64,000 nucleotides of DNA from Dehalococcoidia bacterium (GTDB taxonomy: Bacteria; Chloroflexota; Dehalococcoidia; DSTF01; JACRBR01). Below the pieces are notes generated by a model. That model made no database searches and was not told where the DNA came from. It worked only from the letters and a program-made list of their open reading frames with translations. The stretch is taken from assembly GCA_015478665.1 (NCBI GenBank), contig JADMII010000002.1, positions 124,001-188,000 of the forward strand, written 5' to 3'. Below, one piece after another: positions 51,115 through 59,908 of the stretch (its first letter is position 1; every line of letters begins with the position of its first letter). Made by a program: the position numbers and the translations under genes.

Positions 51115-52492
51115 GCGACTGAGCATCATCGGCACAGGCTACGTCGGCCTCGTGTATGCCGTCTGCATGGCGGAGCTCGGCCACGACATCGTCGCCATCG
51201 ATGTCGATGCCGCGAAGATCGCCCGGCTGGCTGCCGGCTCGAGCACGATCTACGAGCCCGGCCTCGAGGATCTGCTCCGCAGGAACCTCGATGCCGGCCG
51301 CCTGCGCTTCACGACCGAGTATGACGTCGCCGGCGCGGACTTCGTCTTCCTCGCCGTCAGCACGCCGTCGACGCTCGAGGGCGCCGCGGACCTGCGCCAC
51401 GTCCGCGACGCGGTTCAGAAGATCGGTGAGAACACGCACGGCGCCCATCCGATCATCGTGAACAAGAGCACCGCGCCGGTCGGCACAAGCGACACGCTCG
51501 ATTACCTGCTGGCCCGGCAGAACGGCGTCGGCGGCCACGAGTTCGAGATCGTCGCGAACCCCGAGTTCCTGCGCGAGGGCTCCGCCGTCCGCGACTTCTT
51601 CCACCCGGACCGCATCGTCCTCGGCTCCCACGACGAGGCGGCCGCGCGCGCCGTCGCGGCGCTCTACGCGCCGCTCGATGCGCAGGTCGTCTTCACCGAC
51701 CCGAAGACGGCGGAGATGATCAAGTACGCGTCGAACGCCTTCCTGGCGACGAAGATCTCGTTCATCAACGAGATCGCTTCGATCTGCGAGGGCGTCGGCG
51801 CCGACATCGGCGACGTCGCCCACGCGATGGGACTCGACCCGCGCATCGGCTCGCGGTTCCTCAACCCGGGCCTGGGCTTCGGCGGCAGCTGCCTGCCGAA
51901 GGACGTGCGTGCCCTGACCTACCTCGGCGCCGTGCACGGCGCGCACCCGCAGCTCCTGAACGCCGTCCTGCAGATCAACGCCGACCAGCGACGCCGCGCG
52001 ATCCGCATGCTGCGCGACGCCCTCGGCTCGCTCGAATCGCGCGTCATCACGCTGCTCGGCGTCGCCTTCAAGCCCGGCACCGACGACATCCGCGAGGCGC
52101 CCGCCGTCGACCTCGCGCGCCTGCTGATGAACGAGGGCGCCATCGTCCACGCCTACGACCCCTTCGCGATGGAGCCGTTCAGCGCCCTCTTCCCGCAGGT
52201 CGAGATGTTCGAAGACGCCTACGCCGCCGCATCGCAGGCCGACGCGCTCGTCATCGCAACGGAGTGGCCGGAGTTCAGCGCGCTCGACCTCGACCGCCTG
52301 CACCGGCTCATGCAGACGCCGCTCGTCGCCGACTGCCGGAACGCGCTCGACCGCGAGCAGGTGCTCGCCGCCGGCTTCGCCTGCTTCGGCGTCGGCACGG
52401 GCATCGCCGGCCTCGGCGCCATCAAGCAGCGGCCGGCGCGCCGGTCGCGGGCGGCCCACGCGTCGCCGGCGACGGGAGTCGCGGCGTCGTGA
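51101..52492 (+). CDS. UDP-glucose/GDP-mannose dehydrogenase family (UDP-glucose 6-dehydrogenase)
   Basis: 463 residues. N-terminal NAD loop LSIIGTGYVGLVYAVCMAEL, catalytic Cys in NPGLGFGGSCLPKD near residue 264, and C-terminal VITLLGVAFKPGTDDIREAP. Oxidises UDP-glucose to UDP-glucuronate with two NAD+. UDP-glucose is the likely substrate since a UDP-glucuronate decarboxylase-type gene follows by a 4-nt overlap. The ATG at 51101 lies inside the kinase gene (14-bp overlap). Confidence 0.93.
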   Translation: MTTSKRLSIIGTGYVGLVYAVCMAELGHDIVAIDVDAAKIARLAAGSSTIYEPGLEDLLRRNLDAGRLRFTTEYDVAGADFVFLAVSTPSTLEGAADLRHVRDAVQKIGENTHGAHPIIVNKSTAPVGTSDTLDYLLARQNGVGGHEFEIVANPEFLREGSAVRDFFHPDRIVLGSHDEAAARAVAALYAPLDAQVVFTDPKTAEMIKYASNAFLATKISFINEIASICEGVGADIGDVAHAMGLDPRIGSRFLNPGLGFGGSCLPKDVRALTYLGAVHGAHPQLLNAVLQINADQRRRAIRMLRDALGSLESRVITLLGVAFKPGTDDIREAPAVDLARLLMNEGAIVHAYDPFAMEPFSALFPQVEMFEDAYAAASQADALVIATEWPEFSALDLDRLHRLMQTPLVADCRNALDREQVLAAGFACFGVGTGIAGLGAIKQRPARRSRAAHASPATGVAAS

Positions 52493-53487
52493 GGGCGTTG
52501 ATCACCGGCGGCGCCGGCTTCATCGGCTCGCATCTCGCCGATGCGCTGATCGGCCGCGGCTGGAGCGTCGTCGCGGTCGACAACTTCATCACCGGCAAGC
52601 GCGCGAACGTCGAGCACCTGGCCGGCGACGAGCGGTTCACCCTCATCGAGTGCGACCTCGAGTCGGCGCCGCGCATCGCCTGCGATGCGGTGTTCCACCT
52701 CGCCAGCCCGGCAAGCCCCGTCGGCTACGGCCGCCATCCGCTTGAGACCCTGCGTGTCAACTCCCAGGGCACGTGGGCGGCGCTGGAGATCGCGCGCGAG
52801 AATCAGGCGCCGTTCCTGCTCGCCTCCACCTCCGAGGTGTACGGCGACCCGCTGCAGCACCCGCAAGATGAGTCGTACTTCGGAAACGTCGACCCTGTCG
52901 GCCCGCGCGCCTGCTACGACGAGGGCAAGCGCTTCGCGGAGGCGTTGACCATGTCCTACGTCACGACGCATGGCGTCGACGCGCGGATCGTGCGCATCTT
53001 CAACTGCTACGGGCCGCGCAACGACCTCGACGACGGCCGCATGGTGCCGACGTTCGCCGGCCAGGCGCTGCGCGGCGAGCCGATCACCGTGCACGGCGAC
53101 GGCTCGCAGACGCGCAGCCTCTGCTACATCGACGATCTCGTGGAGGGCCTGCTCGCGGCGATGTTCAGCGAAGGCACGTCGGCTCGCGTCTACAACCTCG
53201 GCCAGCCGCGCGAGCACTCGGTGCTCGAGTTCGCGCAGATGATCGTCCGCCTGGCCGGCTCTTCTTCGCAGACCGTCCATCTGGCGCCCCGCCCGGCCGA
53301 CATCGAGCGCCGAAAGCCGGACGCGCGCCGGGCCGAGGCCGAGCTCGGGTGGAGGGCCCAGCGGACGCTGGAGTACGGCCTCGAACGCACGATCGCCTGG
53401 TACCGGGAGCAGCTCGCCGCCACGCCGGAGCAGCTTCGCGTCGGGCACCCGGCGGGCGCCGGCGAGGCGTTCGCCCGCCTGAGCTAG
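52489..53487 (+). CDS. UDP-glucuronate decarboxylase (UDP-xylose synthase type)
   Basis: 332-residue extended SDR. Cofactor loop ALITGGAGFIGSHLADALIG; then STSEVYGDPLQHPQDESYFG and VDPVGPRACYDEGKRFAE, blocks distinctive of UXS enzymes and containing catalytic Tyr and Lys; RIFNCYGPRNDLDDGRMVP follows. Converts UDP-glucuronate to UDP-xylose with the dehydrogenase encoded upstream. Start GTG 52489 gives the usual beginning of the Rossmann fold and overlaps the previous stop (GTGA). Last gene of the operon, directly followed by a palindromic terminator-like element. Confidence 0.9.
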   Translation: MRALITGGAGFIGSHLADALIGRGWSVVAVDNFITGKRANVEHLAGDERFTLIECDLESAPRIACDAVFHLASPASPVGYGRHPLETLRVNSQGTWAALEIARENQAPFLLASTSEVYGDPLQHPQDESYFGNVDPVGPRACYDEGKRFAEALTMSYVTTHGVDARIVRIFNCYGPRNDLDDGRMVPTFAGQALRGEPITVHGDGSQTRSLCYIDDLVEGLLAAMFSEGTSARVYNLGQPREHSVLEFAQMIVRLAGSSSQTVHLAPRPADIERRKPDARRAEAELGWRAQRTLEYGLERTIAWYREQLAATPEQLRVGHPAGAGEAFARLS

Positions 53488-53514
53488 CGCCGCTGCGCGG
53501 CCGCGCAGCGGCGC
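53487..53514 (+). terminator. 28-bp GC-rich palindrome right after the operon
   Basis: Perfect 14-nt arms (GCGCCGCTGCGCGG and its complement) begin at the last base of the TAG stop codon. No U-run follows, so it may act as a 3' stabiliser or a factor-dependent terminator for the plus-strand operon. Confidence 0.55.
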
Positions 53515-53664
53515 CGGGTTCAGGCCGCGCTGCCGGGCGATCGTGGCGTTCAGGCTGCTCGCCTGCCACATCGAGCATCCCGCTTCCGATGATCGCCCTG
53601 CCGGACCAGGGCGCCCTGGGACCGGACTCGCCTCCTCTGGTGGAGCAGCGCCGGGTGGGGCGTG

Positions 53665-54837
53665 CTACGACTCCGCCAGCGCGCGCTTCGCCGCGGCGTC
53701 GAGCGCGACGTCGTCGAGCGGCGGGTGGATCAGCCCGGAGCGCACATCGCGGAAGCAGCGTTCGAGCGGCTGTGAAGCCGACAGGCCGACGCCGCCGGCG
53801 ATGCGCAGAGCCAGGTCGGTCACGCGCACGGCGTTGTTGGTGGCGTGGTACTTCACGAGCCCGATCTGCGGCGCCAGCCAGCCCCGGTCGGCGCCGTCCA
53901 CCCAGTCGCGCGCCGTGTCGAAGATCAGCCGTCGCGAGACCAGGAGGAGCGCATCGATCTCGCCGAGCTTCGCGCGCACGCCGGGGATCTCGCCGATCGT
54001 CTTGCCCAGGTTCGTCGGCTTGCGCGTCGCGGCGAAGCGCGCCACCCAATCGCGCGCGGCGACGGCGACGCCGGTGTACGTGGCGGAGATCGTGAGCCCG
54101 TGCCAAGGCGCGACTTCGACCGATGGCACGAACGCCTCCCCCGCCGGGCTGATGCGGATCACGTCCTCGTCCGGCACGAACACGTCGTCGAAGACGACAT
54201 CGTGGCTCGCCGACTCGCGCATCGCCAGCGCGTCCCACGTCGGGTCGATGCCGACGCCGGGCGTGGCGTGCGCGACGAGGAACTGCCCGAGGTGCTGCGG
54301 CATGTCAGGGGCGCATACCGTCGCGCTCACCGCGAAGTGCGTGAGGAAGCGGCTGCCGGTCGACCACTGCTTGCGACCGCTGATCCGCCAGCCGCCCTCG
54401 ACGCGCGTGGCCTGCGTCGCCGGCAGCCCGCCGCGCGCCGGGCTGCCCATCTCCGCCTCCGCCTGGCAGTTGTTGATCATGTAGCCCCGTTCGATGACGC
54501 CGCGGAGGAAGCGGTCGAGCATCGGCCGCTGCCACAGCCCCGAGGCCTGCGATTGCGCGACGTAGCTGATGTGCATGTTCGCGGCCAGCCCGGCCGAGCC
54601 GAGCGCCCGCGCCACCCGCTCCTGGCCGACGCAGGCATCGAGGACGGTGCCGCCGAGCCCGCCGAGCTCAGCCGGCACGGTGAGCGTCAGGTAGCGCGTC
54701 GCCCGCAGGTCGTCGATGCAGGCGCCGAGCAGGTCTTCGCCCGCGGCGCCGGCCGCGACCCGGCGTTCGATGCGGCCAGCGGCGTCGTGCGCAACCTCGA
54801 ACACCCGGGGCTGCGCGAGACGCTCGAATCCGTCCAT
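53665..54837 (-). CDS. Acyl-CoA dehydrogenase-family flavoprotein
   Basis: 390 residues. The N-terminal helical domain, middle beta domain (MINNCQAEAEMGSPARG, VEGGWRISGRKQWSTGS) and C-terminal bundle (GLVKYHATNNAVRVTDLALRIA, then GGVGLSASQPLERCFRDVRS) are those of acyl-CoA dehydrogenases and related flavin hydroxylases. The catalytic Glu typical of straight-chain enzymes is not clearly present, so a DszC/hydroxylase-like or other reaction is possible. ATG 54837 sits 6 nt after a TACGCT -10, suggesting a leaderless mRNA. Confidence 0.85.
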   Translation of the reverse strand: MDGFERLAQPRVFEVAHDAAGRIERRVAAGAAGEDLLGACIDDLRATRYLTLTVPAELGGLGGTVLDACVGQERVARALGSAGLAANMHISYVAQSQASGLWQRPMLDRFLRGVIERGYMINNCQAEAEMGSPARGGLPATQATRVEGGWRISGRKQWSTGSRFLTHFAVSATVCAPDMPQHLGQFLVAHATPGVGIDPTWDALAMRESASHDVVFDDVFVPDEDVIRISPAGEAFVPSVEVAPWHGLTISATYTGVAVAARDWVARFAATRKPTNLGKTIGEIPGVRAKLGEIDALLLVSRRLIFDTARDWVDGADRGWLAPQIGLVKYHATNNAVRVTDLALRIAGGVGLSASQPLERCFRDVRSGLIHPPLDDVALDAAAKRALAES

Positions 54838-54843
54838 GCCTGT

Positions 54844-54849
54844 AGCGTA
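54844..54849 (-). promoter_or_regulatory. -10 element TACGCT 6 nt before ATG (leaderless)
   Basis: On the minus strand TACGCT, six bases, then ATG of the acyl-CoA dehydrogenase-like gene. No Shine-Dalgarno is present. Confidence 0.55.
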
Positions 54850-55032
54850 GCAATCAGCACGTCGTGCCGCGGTTACCCGCCGAGTCTTTGCCGGCTCACC
54901 GCCGGCTCCTGCCACTCGACCACGCGAGGTGTGTCCCCCTGTTACGGGCGGCGGCATGCGACGCTCAGGCGCGGGAGGGATTCATCTCGCCCCGGGGATG
55001 GGCCGCGGCGCGGCACCGGCAGCACGTTCCGG

Positions 55033-55419
55033 TCAGGGCACGAGCGGATTCTCGGCGAAGCGATACTCAGCGACCGGTACACCGCCGATCAGGTGCTCCT
55101 GGATGATCCGTTCGAGGACGTCGGGATCCGCCGAGCGATACCACGTCCCCTCCGGGTAGACGAGCGCGATCGGCCCGTCGACGCAGATCCGCAGGCAGTT
55201 GGCCTTCGTCCGGTATACCACGTGCACGCCGGTCGTGAGTCCCAGCTCGCCGAGCCGGCGCTTCAGGTACTCCCACGCGCGCAGCGTCCGCTCGCGCGGC
55301 GCGCACTTCGGCTCCGTCTGATCCGCGCAGAGGAAGATGTGCCGCTGTATGCGCCCGACGCCGTACGCGGCGACGTTCTGCAGCAGTTCGTCGTCGGGCG
55401 CCCGCTCGTCAGGCATCAT
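55033..55419 (-). CDS. Thioredoxin-like [2Fe-2S] ferredoxin
   Basis: 128 residues. Four cysteines are arranged as C-x7-C (IFLCADQTEPKCAPRE) and C-x3-C (NCLRICVDGPIALVYPEG), with GTWY following, which is the pattern of thioredoxin-fold 2Fe-2S proteins related to NuoE C-domains and Shethna-type ferredoxins. Likely a cytoplasmic electron carrier. Starts at ATG 55419 or 55416. The intergenic distance to the acyl-CoA dehydrogenase gene suggests independent transcription. Confidence 0.82.
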   Translation of the reverse strand: MMPDERAPDDELLQNVAAYGVGRIQRHIFLCADQTEPKCAPRERTLRAWEYLKRRLGELGLTTGVHVVYRTKANCLRICVDGPIALVYPEGTWYRSADPDVLERIIQEHLIGGVPVAEYRFAENPLVP

Positions 55420-55525
55420 CCCATCGTCGCAAGCAGCCCTGCCGGACGCAAGGCCGGAGGCGACGCGACGGAGTGCTTTCGGGCAGCCGACCCTCCGGGT
55501 CGGCCGCGAGGCTGGGCCGGCGGCG

Positions 55526-56488
55526 TCAGGTCGAGTGCTGGAGCACGTCGGCGATCACTCGCTGCTTGACGTCCTTCGCGTTGTCGAGCGTCGTGTGATT
55601 CACCTGGGCCAGCGGTCCGCCCTTGTCACCGTTCTTCGGCGCCTGGATGCCGCTCGCGTTCCAGTTCTCGGCGTTCGGGGAGTTGTACGGCGCCCCGTTC
55701 AGCACCCCGCTGTTCGATTCGTAGATGTTGAACACGTGCACCTGCGTCGGGCGCGACTTCGTGTCGCCGGTGTACAACACCGTCGACCGGTCGATGTCGA
55801 CCACCTCGATGATCCGCCTGGCGTACTGCGCCTCGAGCTTCGCCGCCGCGACGTCGGCCGTCACGGCGCCGTTGCTGTGGCCGATGAGGAGCGCGCGCAT
55901 GCACGGGTACTGGTTCAGGTAGACCTCAATGGCGTGGGTCACCCACTGCTCCATGCCGCCGTTCAGGTTCGCCGCACCGAGCAGCTGCGGCCCGGCGATG
56001 ATCGGAATCGTCTGCACGCCTCGGTCGCGGTATGCGGACAGCAGCCCATCGACGATGCTGCGCACGCCGGCGGCGTCGCCGGAGTCCTTGACGTTCACGA
56101 CGCCGCCGCCGATGCCGACGACCAGCACCGGTTGCTTGCCAGTGGCGCACGAGACGTCGGCCGGCTTGAAGTAGCCGCGCGCGACCTCGTACTCCGGCGC
56201 GTTACCGCCGGTGCTGCGGCATGCGCTCGTGTCGCGCTGCGGGTTGAGTTGAATGTTGAGGCCGTAGAGGAAGGCCGCGTCCTGGGCGTCGCGCTTCCGG
56301 TCGCCGTCGAAATCGGGCAGCTTCGAAGGGTCGACGGCGTCCTGTGCGTTGAGGACGTTATCGCCATTCGTATTGAGGCAGCTGATCTGGGCGAAGGTCG
56401 CCCTGGGCGCGTTCGAGAGTCCGCTCTGGTTGCATGCCAGGAGGACGACGGCAAACAGGACGGAGAGGCAGATCACGAAGTGTTTCAT
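55526..56488 (-). CDS. Lipoprotein with dockerin-like calcium repeats and alpha/beta-hydrolase domain
   Basis: 320 residues. Signal peptide and lipobox: VLFAVVLLACNQS. Two EF-hand-like loops (NTNGDNVLNAQD and DFDGDRKRDAQD, about residues 39-70) have the D-x-D-x-D...D spacing of dockerin type I repeats. The remaining 230 residues look like an alpha/beta hydrolase with nucleophile elbow LIGHSNGAVTAD, a candidate Asp in VVDIDRS and His in QVNHTT. Likely a surface esterase or lipase. Its ATG overlaps the stop codon of rlmN by 4 nt, although the two functions seem unrelated. Confidence 0.75.
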   Translation of the reverse strand: MKHFVICLSVLFAVVLLACNQSGLSNAPRATFAQISCLNTNGDNVLNAQDAVDPSKLPDFDGDRKRDAQDAAFLYGLNIQLNPQRDTSACRSTGGNAPEYEVARGYFKPADVSCATGKQPVLVVGIGGGVVNVKDSGDAAGVRSIVDGLLSAYRDRGVQTIPIIAGPQLLGAANLNGGMEQWVTHAIEVYLNQYPCMRALLIGHSNGAVTADVAAAKLEAQYARRIIEVVDIDRSTVLYTGDTKSRPTQVHVFNIYESNSGVLNGAPYNSPNAENWNASGIQAPKNGDKGGPLAQVNHTTLDNAKDVKQRVIADVLQHST

Positions 56489-57636
56489 GGCTGTATTAAC
56501 GGCGAAGGACGCATCGCGGGGAGATCGCCGACGCGCGGTTGCGTTGCAGTCTCATCGCGTGGAGCGGCGTCAAGAAGCGCCCGTGGCGCCGCTTCGACGC
56601 GCAATTGACCGCACGCCGCGCTGATCTCGACGCCCTTCTCCACGCGCACGGTGCAGGCGACGCGTCGCGCCGCCAGCTCGCGCTGGAACGCCAGCGTCCG
56701 CGACCGGGGCGGCCGGCCGATGCGGCCGTCGGGCGTCGGGTTCACGGGGATCAGGTTCACATGGCAGAGCATGCCTTCGAGCAGCGCGGCGAGCCCCCGC
56801 GCCTGCTGCAGGCCGTCGTTGACGCCGTCCATCAGGCAGTACTCGAACGTCACGCGCCGTCCCGTCTTCGCCACGTAGTCCCGGCACGCGTCGATGATCG
56901 CCGGCAGCGGATAGCGATGCGCCGTCGGGATCAGCCGCTCGCGCAGCGCCTCGTCGGGCGCGTGCAGCGACACTGCGAGGCCGACCTGCAGCGGCTCATC
57001 GGCGAGCCGCCGGATGCCCTGGATCAGGCCGACGGTCGAGATCGTGATGTGCCGCGCCGCCATGCCGACGGCGTCGGGAGCGTTCAGCGTCTGGACGGCG
57101 GGCCAGACAGCCGGCAGATTCGCGAGCGGCTCGCCCATGCCCATGAAGACGACGTTCGTCAGCGGCTGCGCGCCCGCATCGAGCTGCGCGCGAGCGACCG
57201 CCGTCACCTGGGCGATGATCTCGCCCGTGCTGAGGTTGCGTTCGAAGCCGGCCTGTCCCGTCGCGCAGAAGACGCAGCCCATGGCGCAGCCCGCCTGGCT
57301 GGAAACGCAGACCGTCGCCCGGCCGCGCGCGTCGCCGCGCGGGTCGTACAGCATCAGCACCGCCTCGACGAGCTGTCCGTCTTCGAGCCGAAACAGCCGC
57401 TTGCGGGTCAGCCCGTCGTCCGACTTCACCTCGCGCAGCGTCGTCAGGCGCGGGAACGGCAACCCTTCGGCGAGCCGCGCCTGGAGCCCCGCCGGCACGT
57501 TCGTCATCTCGTCGTACGAACGCGCGAAGCGTCGATACGCCCACTCGCGCACCTGCCGCGCGCGATACGCCGGCTCGCCCCACGCTTCGATGCGCGCCGC
57601 GAGCTCGCCGCCGCCAACGTCATACAGCGTCTGCAT
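56485..57636 (-). CDS. rlmN: Dual-specificity RNA methyltransferase RlmN
   Basis: 383-residue radical-SAM enzyme that makes 2-methyladenosine in 23S rRNA (A2503) and some tRNAs. The radical-SAM cluster motif is CAMGCVFCATG, followed by SAM-binding GMGEPLANLPAV. The C-terminal Cys needed for methyl transfer is in VEISAACGQLR. The normal N-terminal helical domain (EAWGEPAYRARQVREWAYRR) is present. ATG 57636 lies 6 nt after TAGACT on the minus strand, so it appears to be leaderless. Confidence 0.95.
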   Translation of the reverse strand: MQTLYDVGGGELAARIEAWGEPAYRARQVREWAYRRFARSYDEMTNVPAGLQARLAEGLPFPRLTTLREVKSDDGLTRKRLFRLEDGQLVEAVLMLYDPRGDARGRATVCVSSQAGCAMGCVFCATGQAGFERNLSTGEIIAQVTAVARAQLDAGAQPLTNVVFMGMGEPLANLPAVWPAVQTLNAPDAVGMAARHITISTVGLIQGIRRLADEPLQVGLAVSLHAPDEALRERLIPTAHRYPLPAIIDACRDYVAKTGRRVTFEYCLMDGVNDGLQQARGLAALLEGMLCHVNLIPVNPTPDGRIGRPPRSRTLAFQRELAARRVACTVRVEKGVEISAACGQLRVEAAPRALLDAAPRDETATQPRVGDLPAMRPSPLIQP

Positions 57637-57642
57637 GGATCC

Positions 57643-57648
57643 AGTCTA
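57643..57648 (-). promoter_or_regulatory. -10 element TAGACT 6 nt before rlmN ATG (leaderless)
   Basis: TAGACT, then GGATCC, then ATG. The start site predicted 7 nt downstream of the -10 coincides with the first base of the codon. Confidence 0.6.
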
Positions 57649-57775
57649 ACAACGCGCGATTCGCCCAGGCGCCGCGCGCAGGAGAGGCCGCCGCCGCCAA
57701 CCGCCCGCCCGCCCGCTCACCAACCCCCACGCACCACTCACCAGCTCCCCACCAGTCGCCAGCCCGCCGGTCCGC

Positions 57776-57781
57776 TACACT
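57776..57781 (+). promoter_or_regulatory. -10 element TACACT 6 nt before ATG (leaderless)
   Basis: TACACT, then CCTGCC, then ATG 57788 of the MaoC-like gene. The same spacing as on the divergent rlmN promoter 130 bp away. Confidence 0.6.
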
Positions 57782-57787
57782 CCTGCC

Positions 57788-58681
57788 ATGACGACGCCTG
57801 CGGATGAGATCCACGTCGGACGCGACTTCGGGCGCCACGATATCGTCATCGACGCGGAAGAGGTCGCGAAGTACTGCGACGCCGTCGACGACCACAATGC
57901 GATGTACACGGGCACGTCGCCGTTCGGCGGGCCCGTCGCGCCGGCGCTCGTGCGCCACTCCGAGGTCTACGCCTATCGGGAGCACGGGAAGGCGCCGGCC
58001 CCCGCGTGGTACCTGCCGAACCTCTTCGGCAACCTCCACGCGCGCCAGCAGTTCGAGCTCTTCGCGCCGGTCATGGTCGGCGACGTGATCTCCACGCGCT
58101 CGCTGATCGCCGAGCGCTACACGAAGCGCGGCCGCGACTACGTCGTGAACGAAGTGCTGTACCACGGCGCCGAGGGCGCCCTTGTCGCCCGCGGGCGCAC
58201 GCACCAGAGCTTTCTGCGCGAGACGACGGGCGAAGGTATCGTCATCGACGAGAAGCGCGAGAAGGCGCCGGCGCGTCGATTCGAGGTCGACACGTCGTCC
58301 GCGGTCGAAGAGATCCCGTCGCTGCAGAAGCAGGCGACGCTGGACATGTGCTGGAAGTTCAGCGGCCCCAACCGCAACTATCACAACGACAAAGAGGCGG
58401 CGATCAAGTGGGGCTTCCCGGACATCGTCGTGCAGGGAATGATGTCCGTCTGCTTCCTCTCCGAGATGATGACGAATCGATACGGCGCCGGATGGATCGC
58501 CGGCGGCAAGATCGATGTCAACCTGGTGAACATCGTCTGGCAGAGCGATGCGCTGAGCTGCCGCGGCTTCGTGCGAGAGCTGACGCCGGAGGGCCCCCGC
58601 CAGCGCGCCCACCTCGACGTCTGGGTGGAGAAGGCGGACGGCACGAAGGCGACGGTCGGCAGAGCCAGCGCCCTCGTGTGA
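57788..58681 (+). CDS. MaoC-like double-hotdog dehydratase/hydratase
   Basis: 297 residues containing two hotdog modules. The first half begins DEIHVGRDFGRHDIVIDAEE, with HNAMYTGTSPFGGPVAPALV; the second half has NRNYHNDKEAAIKWGFPDIV and VQGMMSVCFLSEMM, matching the hydratase-type motif with Asp/His positions (Y-H-ND...A...GFP). Family members hydrate enoyl-CoAs or act on related thioesters; the substrate is unknown. Possibly works with the acyl-CoA enzymes nearby. Confidence 0.85.
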   Translation: MTTPADEIHVGRDFGRHDIVIDAEEVAKYCDAVDDHNAMYTGTSPFGGPVAPALVRHSEVYAYREHGKAPAPAWYLPNLFGNLHARQQFELFAPVMVGDVISTRSLIAERYTKRGRDYVVNEVLYHGAEGALVARGRTHQSFLRETTGEGIVIDEKREKAPARRFEVDTSSAVEEIPSLQKQATLDMCWKFSGPNRNYHNDKEAAIKWGFPDIVVQGMMSVCFLSEMMTNRYGAGWIAGGKIDVNLVNIVWQSDALSCRGFVRELTPEGPRQRAHLDVWVEKADGTKATVGRASALV

Positions 58682-58834
58682 TGGCGGCGGGCGCCGCTAC
58701 CAGGAATCGCCTCGTTGTTGTGCGCGTCGGCTTCGCGCGCGTGTGACTGCGCGGTGGACGGCTCGCGTTCGAGATGCGCCGCCTGCTCCAGGCGTGTTTG
58801 CGCCGCGCGCGCACGTGTATCGCCCGATGGTTAA

Positions 58835-59821
58835 CTACCCGCGCGCCACCAGCAGCACGACGCCGGCAGTCACCACCCAGCCGGCGATGCAGAGGATGAT
58901 CGGCACATCCTTCAGCAGCACGTCTTCGGGGCTGCCGCCTTCCTTCTTGACGTTGACGAGGTAGAGGTACCGGAAGATCCCGTACAGCACGAACGGGATC
59001 GTCAGCATCATCGAATGATCCTTCGGCAGCCCCTCCGCCGTAAAGGTATACAGCCCGTACGCCATCAGCGTCGCCGCGGTGACGGTCGATGCCATCTGGT
59101 CGAGGAGCTCGACGGAGTACTCATCGAGGATCTTGCGATGCGTCCCGGCGCCATCCTGCAGCAGGTCGATCTCGGCCCGCCGCTTGTTGATCCCCAGGAA
59201 CAGCGCCCCCAGCGCCGTCACGACATAGAGCCACGGCGAGATGGGAACATCGACCGCCAGCGCACCGGCCATCGCGCGCAGCACGAAGCCGGCGGCGATC
59301 ACCATCAGGTCGATGAGCACCATGTGCTTGAGGCTGTAGGAGTAGGCGACCATCAGCACCGTGTACGCGAAGACGACGAGCCCGACGCGCCAGTTCAGCG
59401 CGAACGCAGCCGCGTTGCCGAGCGCGGCCAGCGCGACCGCCGCCGCCCACGCCGTCGGCACCGGCAGCAGGCCCGCGGCGATCGGCCGCTTCGACTTCCG
59501 CGGGTGCATGCGGTCCTGGTCGATGTCGCGGATGTCGTTGACGAGGTAGTCGGCGCTCGAGACCAGGGCGAACGCCGCGAAGGCGACCAGCGCTTCGAGC
59601 AGCTTGGGGAAGACGGTCGAGGTGTCGGTCAGCTGGTACTGCTGGCCGACCGAGAAGATCAGCGCCAGGAAGACGATACCGTTCTTCGTCCACTGGCGCG
59701 GCCGCATCGAGCGGAGCAGGTAGCGAAGCTGGGGCAGGCCGCCCGCAACCGGGCGTTCCAGCGCGGCCGTCTCGGCGAGCGTCGGCGGGGCGGCCGCGAG
59801 GGCGACCTCATCGTTCGCCAT
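58835..59821 (-). CDS. UbiA-family prenyltransferase (decaprenyl-phosphate phosphoribosyltransferase-like)
   Basis: 328 residues with about eight membrane segments. Motifs: RPRQWTKNGIVFLALI, the first Asp-rich motif NDIRDIDQDRMHPRKSKRPI and the second region LGALFLGINKRRAEIDLL with KILDEYS, a combination characteristic of 5-phospho-ribosyl transfer to decaprenyl phosphate (Rv3806c-like) rather than quinone biosynthesis. In actinobacteria this makes the arabinose donor precursor for cell-wall glycan; here it could supply a lipid-linked pentose. ATG 59821 is 8 nt after TATGAT. Confidence 0.88.
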   Translation of the reverse strand: MANDEVALAAAPPTLAETAALERPVAGGLPQLRYLLRSMRPRQWTKNGIVFLALIFSVGQQYQLTDTSTVFPKLLEALVAFAAFALVSSADYLVNDIRDIDQDRMHPRKSKRPIAAGLLPVPTAWAAAVALAALGNAAAFALNWRVGLVVFAYTVLMVAYSYSLKHMVLIDLMVIAAGFVLRAMAGALAVDVPISPWLYVVTALGALFLGINKRRAEIDLLQDGAGTHRKILDEYSVELLDQMASTVTAATLMAYGLYTFTAEGLPKDHSMMLTIPFVLYGIFRYLYLVNVKKEGGSPEDVLLKDVPIILCIAGWVVTAGVVLLVARG

Positions 59822-59829
59822 GATGCCGC

Positions 59830-59835
59830 ATCATA
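59830..59835 (-). promoter_or_regulatory. -10 element TATGAT 8 nt before the UbiA-like ATG
   Basis: TATGAT followed by 8 nt and ATG 59821 on the minus strand; the leader would be 0-2 nt. Confidence 0.5.
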
Positions 59836-59908
59836 TCGCAGGCCGGCGAGGGGCGAAAATCCGCAAGATCGCCGGCTCCGCGCCGATAGATCACGGAGGG
59901 GGATGGAG

